A stretch of DNA of 64,000 bases from Pseudobdellovibrionaceae bacterium (lineage in GTDB: Bacteria > Bdellovibrionota > Bdellovibrionia > Bdellovibrionales > Bdellovibrionaceae): contig JADJYV010000013.1 of assembly GCA_016719575.1 (NCBI GenBank), positions 1,612,001 to 1,676,000 on the forward strand, written 5' to 3'. Positions 61,215 to 64,000 of the stretch are shown here, piece after piece; positions within the stretch are counted from its first letter, which is position 1; every line of letters begins with the position of its first letter. The notes under the pieces were generated by a model. It was given only the letters and a program-made list of their open reading frames with translations. It made no database searches and was not told the DNA's origin. Position numbers and translations under genes: made by a program.

Positions 61215-62828
61215 CTAAGCAGTCGCGTCGTTTTTGTCTCTTAAAAATATCATTTGTTGAATTACTCCAAACACAGTGCTGACACACATATATAGCGTCA
61301 GTCCACTGGGCAATTGAACCATAAACACGGTGAACACCAGTGGCAAAAACGCCATTACTTTTGCCTGCGCCGGGTCCATCGTTGTTGGGGTCATCTTTGT
61401 TTGAAGAAACATTGTGATCCCCATGATAATTGGTAATACATAGAACTTGTCGTGAGAACTAAGGTCCGTAATCCAGCCAAGAAATGGAGAATGATAAAGC
61501 TCGATGCTTGAACCGATAACTCTGTACAATGCAAAGAAAATTGGAATTTGCAAAAGCATCGGCAGACACCCGCCCAAAGGATTTGCTTTGTTTTCTTTCA
61601 TGAGTGTCATTGTTTCGCGATTCATCGTCATTGGGTCGTCTTTATATCGCTCGCGTAGCGCCTGAAGTTTGGGTTGGATTTTTTGCATTGCCTTCATAGA
61701 CCTTGCAGACATAATGGCAAATGGCAAAACACAGAGACGCACTAACAAAGTAAGGCAGATAATTGCCAGGCCCCAGTTACCAATAACACTATAAAAACCC
61801 TTCATAATATAAAGAAGCGGACGAGCAATAAAACTAAAGAAACCATGATCGATTACTTCTGGAAGCTCAGGGTCTACTTTTGCTAAAATATCGATGGATT
61901 TGGGGCCGGCATATAATATTTGCTCAAGCACTATTTGTGTTTGTGCCAACGTCGGTTTGTAGATGAGTTCCGCTTTCGCTGTTTTCGTTTTAAGGTCAGA
62001 AACTAATCTAGTTTCTGGTAAAAGCTCAGACTTGTCTATTATCGCAGCAGAAAAGTATTGTGAGCTAACGGAAACTATGTTGGCTGGAGAAAAGTCTTTT
62101 GAGATATTTTCTTTTGCTGCACTAAAATTAACAACTTCGTTTTTTCCTGCATGCTTTACATAAAAATCTTGATGCTGATAAGACGGGAACAACCAAGACG
62201 TTGATTGCGGCACTGTAATTTTCTCAGGAACCACGAAAACAATTCCGCTCATAATATCTTCGTTTGGCTTTTCTACCACAATACGGCTTTTAAAAAACTG
62301 CTTTTCTGAGTCGTACGTTATTGTTCTGGTAACGGTACTTTCTCCAACGCGAGCTGTTCCAACGTATTGTCCTGGCGCCTCTTCTTTAATCTCAAAAAAT
62401 AGGGGCCTTGGGGTGTTGATAAGTTTTAACTCGAATAAGGAGTCAACATCAGACAAACCAAGCTTTATTGGATTTTTATCGTAATCTACGAACTTATTAA
62501 GCGTTAACTCCTTAAGCCCCATTCCATTGCCTGTTAATGTAAACGAAATATTTTGATCTTTAAAGTGGATCTCTTGCGCGACAATTGTCGCCTTATTATC
62601 ACCACTGGTCGGTTTTGAATTTGTCTCTGCCTCCTGTGAGGCTTTTGTAGCATTTGCCGCTACATTATTCGGTGTTTCCACTTCTGTTGTTACAACCGGC
62701 TTCGGTTTATTGTAGTTTGGGTATTTCTTCTGCAAATATGTCTGCCACCCATACCAAACGACTCCGACCAAAATGACAGCGACTATTGTTTTTGGCTCGA
62801 AAAATTGGCCTTTATTTTGATCTTGCAT
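61215..62828 (-). CDS. yidC: Membrane protein insertase YidC
   Basis: Inserts proteins into the inner membrane, alone or with Sec. 537 residues from the ATG at 62828 (AAGGAG six bases upstream). N-terminal helix (TIVAVILVGVVWYGW), then a periplasmic beta domain of the Gram-negative type (about 45-320), then the five-helix core with RLCVLPFAIMSARSMKAMQKIQPKL (in parts) and ITMFLQTKMTP, LPSGLTLYMCVSTVFGVIQQ. Codons upstream to 62876 overlap yidD and are not used. Confidence 0.96.
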   Translation of the reverse strand: MQDQNKGQFFEPKTIVAVILVGVVWYGWQTYLQKKYPNYNKPKPVVTTEVETPNNVAANATKASQEAETNSKPTSGDNKATIVAQEIHFKDQNISFTLTGNGMGLKELTLNKFVDYDKNPIKLGLSDVDSLFELKLINTPRPLFFEIKEEAPGQYVGTARVGESTVTRTITYDSEKQFFKSRIVVEKPNEDIMSGIVFVVPEKITVPQSTSWLFPSYQHQDFYVKHAGKNEVVNFSAAKENISKDFSPANIVSVSSQYFSAAIIDKSELLPETRLVSDLKTKTAKAELIYKPTLAQTQIVLEQILYAGPKSIDILAKVDPELPEVIDHGFFSFIARPLLYIMKGFYSVIGNWGLAIICLTLLVRLCVLPFAIMSARSMKAMQKIQPKLQALRERYKDDPMTMNRETMTLMKENKANPLGGCLPMLLQIPIFFALYRVIGSSIELYHSPFLGWITDLSSHDKFYVLPIIMGITMFLQTKMTPTTMDPAQAKVMAFLPLVFTVFMVQLPSGLTLYMCVSTVFGVIQQMIFLRDKNDATA

Positions 62829-63075
62829 TGGCGTCTCCTTGAGCCGGTGGTGCAGGATCCAATCCATAGCTTCCACCAGGGCGGCATTTCAAAATTCTTA
62901 TTAAAATAAATTTAATCGCGGCAAAAAAAGTCTGAGATCGAGCTACATCAAGTGCATACTCTGAGCAGCTTGGAGTGAAGCGACATGCCCCTCCTAAATG
63001 CGTGGTTCCAACGGTTCTGTATACACCAATAAGTATAATCAGAAGCTTGCTAGAGCCGTTTTTTAAGGCTTTCAA
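62812..63075 (-). CDS. yidD: Membrane protein insertion efficiency factor YidD
   Basis: Small protein helping YidC. 87 residues from a TTG at 63075: LLIILIGVYRTVGTTHLGG, GGACRFTPSCSEYALDVA and LKCRPGGSYGLDPAPP, the three YidD signature parts. The frame is open upstream to 63294 but overlaps rnpA in another frame. It overlaps rnpA by 26 bases and yidC by 17 bases. Start assignment is by family length; no strong ribosome site is visible. Confidence 0.9.
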   Translation of the reverse strand: MKALKNGSSKLLIILIGVYRTVGTTHLGGACRFTPSCSEYALDVARSQTFFAAIKFILIRILKCRPGGSYGLDPAPPAQGDANARSK

Positions 63076-63406
63076 CCCCGAGATCCATTGCTTTTTTAAA
63101 CTCTTCGCTAGAGAGTCCTTTGTAAAAGCCCTTGTTAACGGGTTTAAAAATGATGTTAATTGAAATTTCAATTGGCGATCCTGACTTAGCCAAATTCCAA
63201 AAATACTCTCGAACCCATCGCTTGAGCTTGTTGCGAACAACAGCATCACCAACCTTTCGGCTTGCTGTAATTCCAAACTCGAGCTCCTTTTCACTGTTAA
63301 AATAGTTCAAAAGAAGCCATTTGGTCGGAGCGATTCTTTTTCCATTCTTTTTAAGAAAGAGAAAATCGGAACTGCGCTTAAGGGCTTTTGCTCGACTACT
63401 TTCCAC
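63050..63406 (-). CDS. rnpA: Ribonuclease P protein component
   Basis: Protein subunit of RNase P, which cuts the 5' leader of pre-tRNAs. 118 residues with the family core FGITASRKVGDAVVRNKLKRWVREYFW (in parts; RNR-type motif VVRNKLKRWVRE). The GTG start at 63406 lies inside the last four codons of rpmH, an 11-base overlap, so the two are translationally coupled. Confidence 0.94.
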   Translation of the reverse strand: MESSRAKALKRSSDFLFLKKNGKRIAPTKWLLLNYFNSEKELEFGITASRKVGDAVVRNKLKRWVREYFWNLAKSGSPIEISINIIFKPVNKGFYKGLSSEEFKKAMDLGVESLKKRL

Positions 63407-63545
63407 CTGTAGAAACCGTTAGACGCTTTCTACCTTTCGCACGACGACGGGAAATGATGTCAGCTCCAGACTTGGTTGCCATTCTTGCTCTAAATCCGTG
63501 GGTGCTTTTTCGACGACGATTGCTTGGCTGATATGTACGTTTCAT
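63396..63545 (-). CDS. rpmH: 50S ribosomal protein L34
   Basis: Very small, basic ribosomal protein. The frame gives 49 residues: MKRTYQPSNRRRKSTHGFR, then ARMATKSGADIISRRRAKGR and KRLTVSTGGK. This matches L34 throughout. AGGAG lies six bases before the ATG. It is too short for a usual ORF listing. It shares 11 bases with rnpA. It is divergent from dnaA, as in many bacteria. Confidence 0.97.
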   Translation of the reverse strand: MKRTYQPSNRRRKSTHGFRARMATKSGADIISRRRAKGRKRLTVSTGGK

Positions 63546-63772
63546 TTTCTACTCCTAGTGAAACAGTTGTGACGCCGCTAAGCGTCTATATTTGGTAACG
63601 GGCTTACTCTGCCCTACTAAATACGTGGACGCAGAATTAATCACAATGCAGCAATAAGGTCAACTGTTGAAAACTCAAACAGGCCCTGTTAAAGGTTTCT
63701 GACGTTTTTGCTATAAATCTAAACACGAACGTAAAGCCCAATTAGGGGCTTATTTTGGTAGGGGTACGTCGC
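63546..63772. other. rpmH-dnaA divergent spacer, candidate replication-origin region
   Basis: 227 bases between divergent rpmH and dnaA, the usual position of oriC or of part of it. I see AT-rich parts and two near matches to DnaA boxes: TTAATCACA (63637-63645; family TTATNCACA) and TTTTCAACA (minus strand, 63665-63673). No perfect TTATCCACA is present. A candidate dnaA promoter has TATAAA at 63712-63717 with a weak -35. So the origin call rests on gene order, not on clear boxes. Confidence 0.45.
63636..63663 (-). promoter_or_regulatory. Possible promoter of rpmH-rnpA
   Basis: Minus strand TTGACC (63663-63658), 16-base spacer, ATTAAT (63641-63636). Same -35 as the atp promoter. The rpmH start is 90 bases downstream. 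The -10 is imperfect. Confidence 0.45.
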
Positions 63773-64000
63773 GTGGATATCAATACTTCGTTTTGGTCCC
63801 TCATTAAATCAAAAATGAAGAGCCGAAACTTCAACAATAAGTACCTTGAGACTTGGTTAGACCCAATTGAATATCTTTCAACAGGAGGCTCTCCAGAGCG
63901 GCCTCGCATTGTTCTTGGCGTTCCAAATGCTTTACATCAATACTACGTAACTCAAAATCTTCAGGATCAGATTTATACTGAGATTTCAGATGCTTACAAA
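63773..64000 (+). CDS. dnaA: Chromosomal replication initiator DnaA (N-terminal part, cut by window edge)
   Basis: Only the first 76 codons are present, from the GTG at 63773 with AGGGG eight bases upstream. They match DnaA domain I: FWSLIKSKM, NKYLETWLDPIEYLS (W.xP pattern), PRIVLGVPNALHQYYVTQNL (in parts). Domain I mediates DnaA self-association and helicase loading. The position beside rpmH supports the identity. The AAA+ and DNA-binding domains lie beyond the window. Confidence 0.93.
   Translation, partial: MDINTSFWSLIKSKMKSRNFNNKYLETWLDPIEYLSTGGSPERPRIVLGVPNALHQYYVTQNLQDQIYTEISDAYK

Noticed and set aside
1..64000. CRISPR arrays, insertion sequences, integrases, prophage or toxin-antitoxin genes
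   Set aside because: No regularly spaced repeats, transposase, integrase or phage structural proteins were seen; gene content is almost fully housekeeping.

Overview
The window looks like the chromosome of a Bdellovibrio-type predatory or related bacterium (Bdellovibrionota). This is inferred from gene order and protein character, not from a database match. The base composition is moderate (mid-40s % GC by eye), TTG and GTG starts are frequent, and secreted or lipid-anchored proteins are many. The right end carries the classic origin-proximal order parB-parA-rsmG-mnmG-mnmE-jag-yidC-yidD-rnpA-rpmH | dnaA. The F1/b/b' ATP synthase genes sit directly beside parAB and a bactofilin. Most genes between about 33 and 63.5 kb read leftward, as expected for leading-strand genes if replication starts near 63.6 kb.

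Layout. 1-7.2 kb (minus strand): rimO (cut by the window edge), lolA-like, comF-like, rlmH, a nadD-rsfS fusion, obgE, rpmA, rplU and an RNase E/G gene; this is a ribosome maturation and housekeeping block. 7.3-17.6 kb (plus strand): pilT, nucleoside catabolism genes deoC-deoA-punA, a subtilase lipoprotein, asnS, and a three-gene propionyl-CoA-type carboxylase operon. 17.6-23.2 kb (minus strand): a secreted protein with a possible caspase-like His/Cys dyad, tatC-tatA, an unknown gene and a double-length M16 peptidase. 23.2-31.3 kb (plus strand): hemW, grpE, a zinc-finger-less dnaJ, an LpoA-like lipoprotein, two adjacent DksA-family genes (one with a broken zinc finger) and lon. 31.3-33.6 kb: a small accessory-looking patch with a tiny secreted protein, a predicted HTH/coiled-coil protein, a palindrome-rich spacer and a patatin-like phospholipase.

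33.6-41 kb (minus strand): the membrane-arm genes of complex I only (nuoA,H,J,K,L,M,N). 41-47.7 kb: mfd, an outer-membrane-barrel-like protein, a NagZ-like glycosidase and a probable lipoprotein. 48-55.2 kb (minus strand): atpF'-F-H-A-G-D-C, a bactofilin and parB, followed by parA to 56.0 kb. 56-63.5 kb: a small lipoprotein gene flanked by two parS-like palindromes, then the rsmG-to-rpmH cluster. The first 76 codons of dnaA close the window.

Functional themes: envelope biogenesis (LolA, YidC/YidD, Tat, LpoA-like, NagZ-like), energy conversion (Nuo and ATP synthase, both split compared with textbook operons), protein quality control (Lon, GrpE, DnaJ, M16), use of nucleosides and propionyl-CoA that could come from prey or host, and chromosome replication and segregation. 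I see no tRNA or rRNA gene, no insertion sequence, no prophage and no CRISPR array. No stretch longer than 300 bases lacks a gene.
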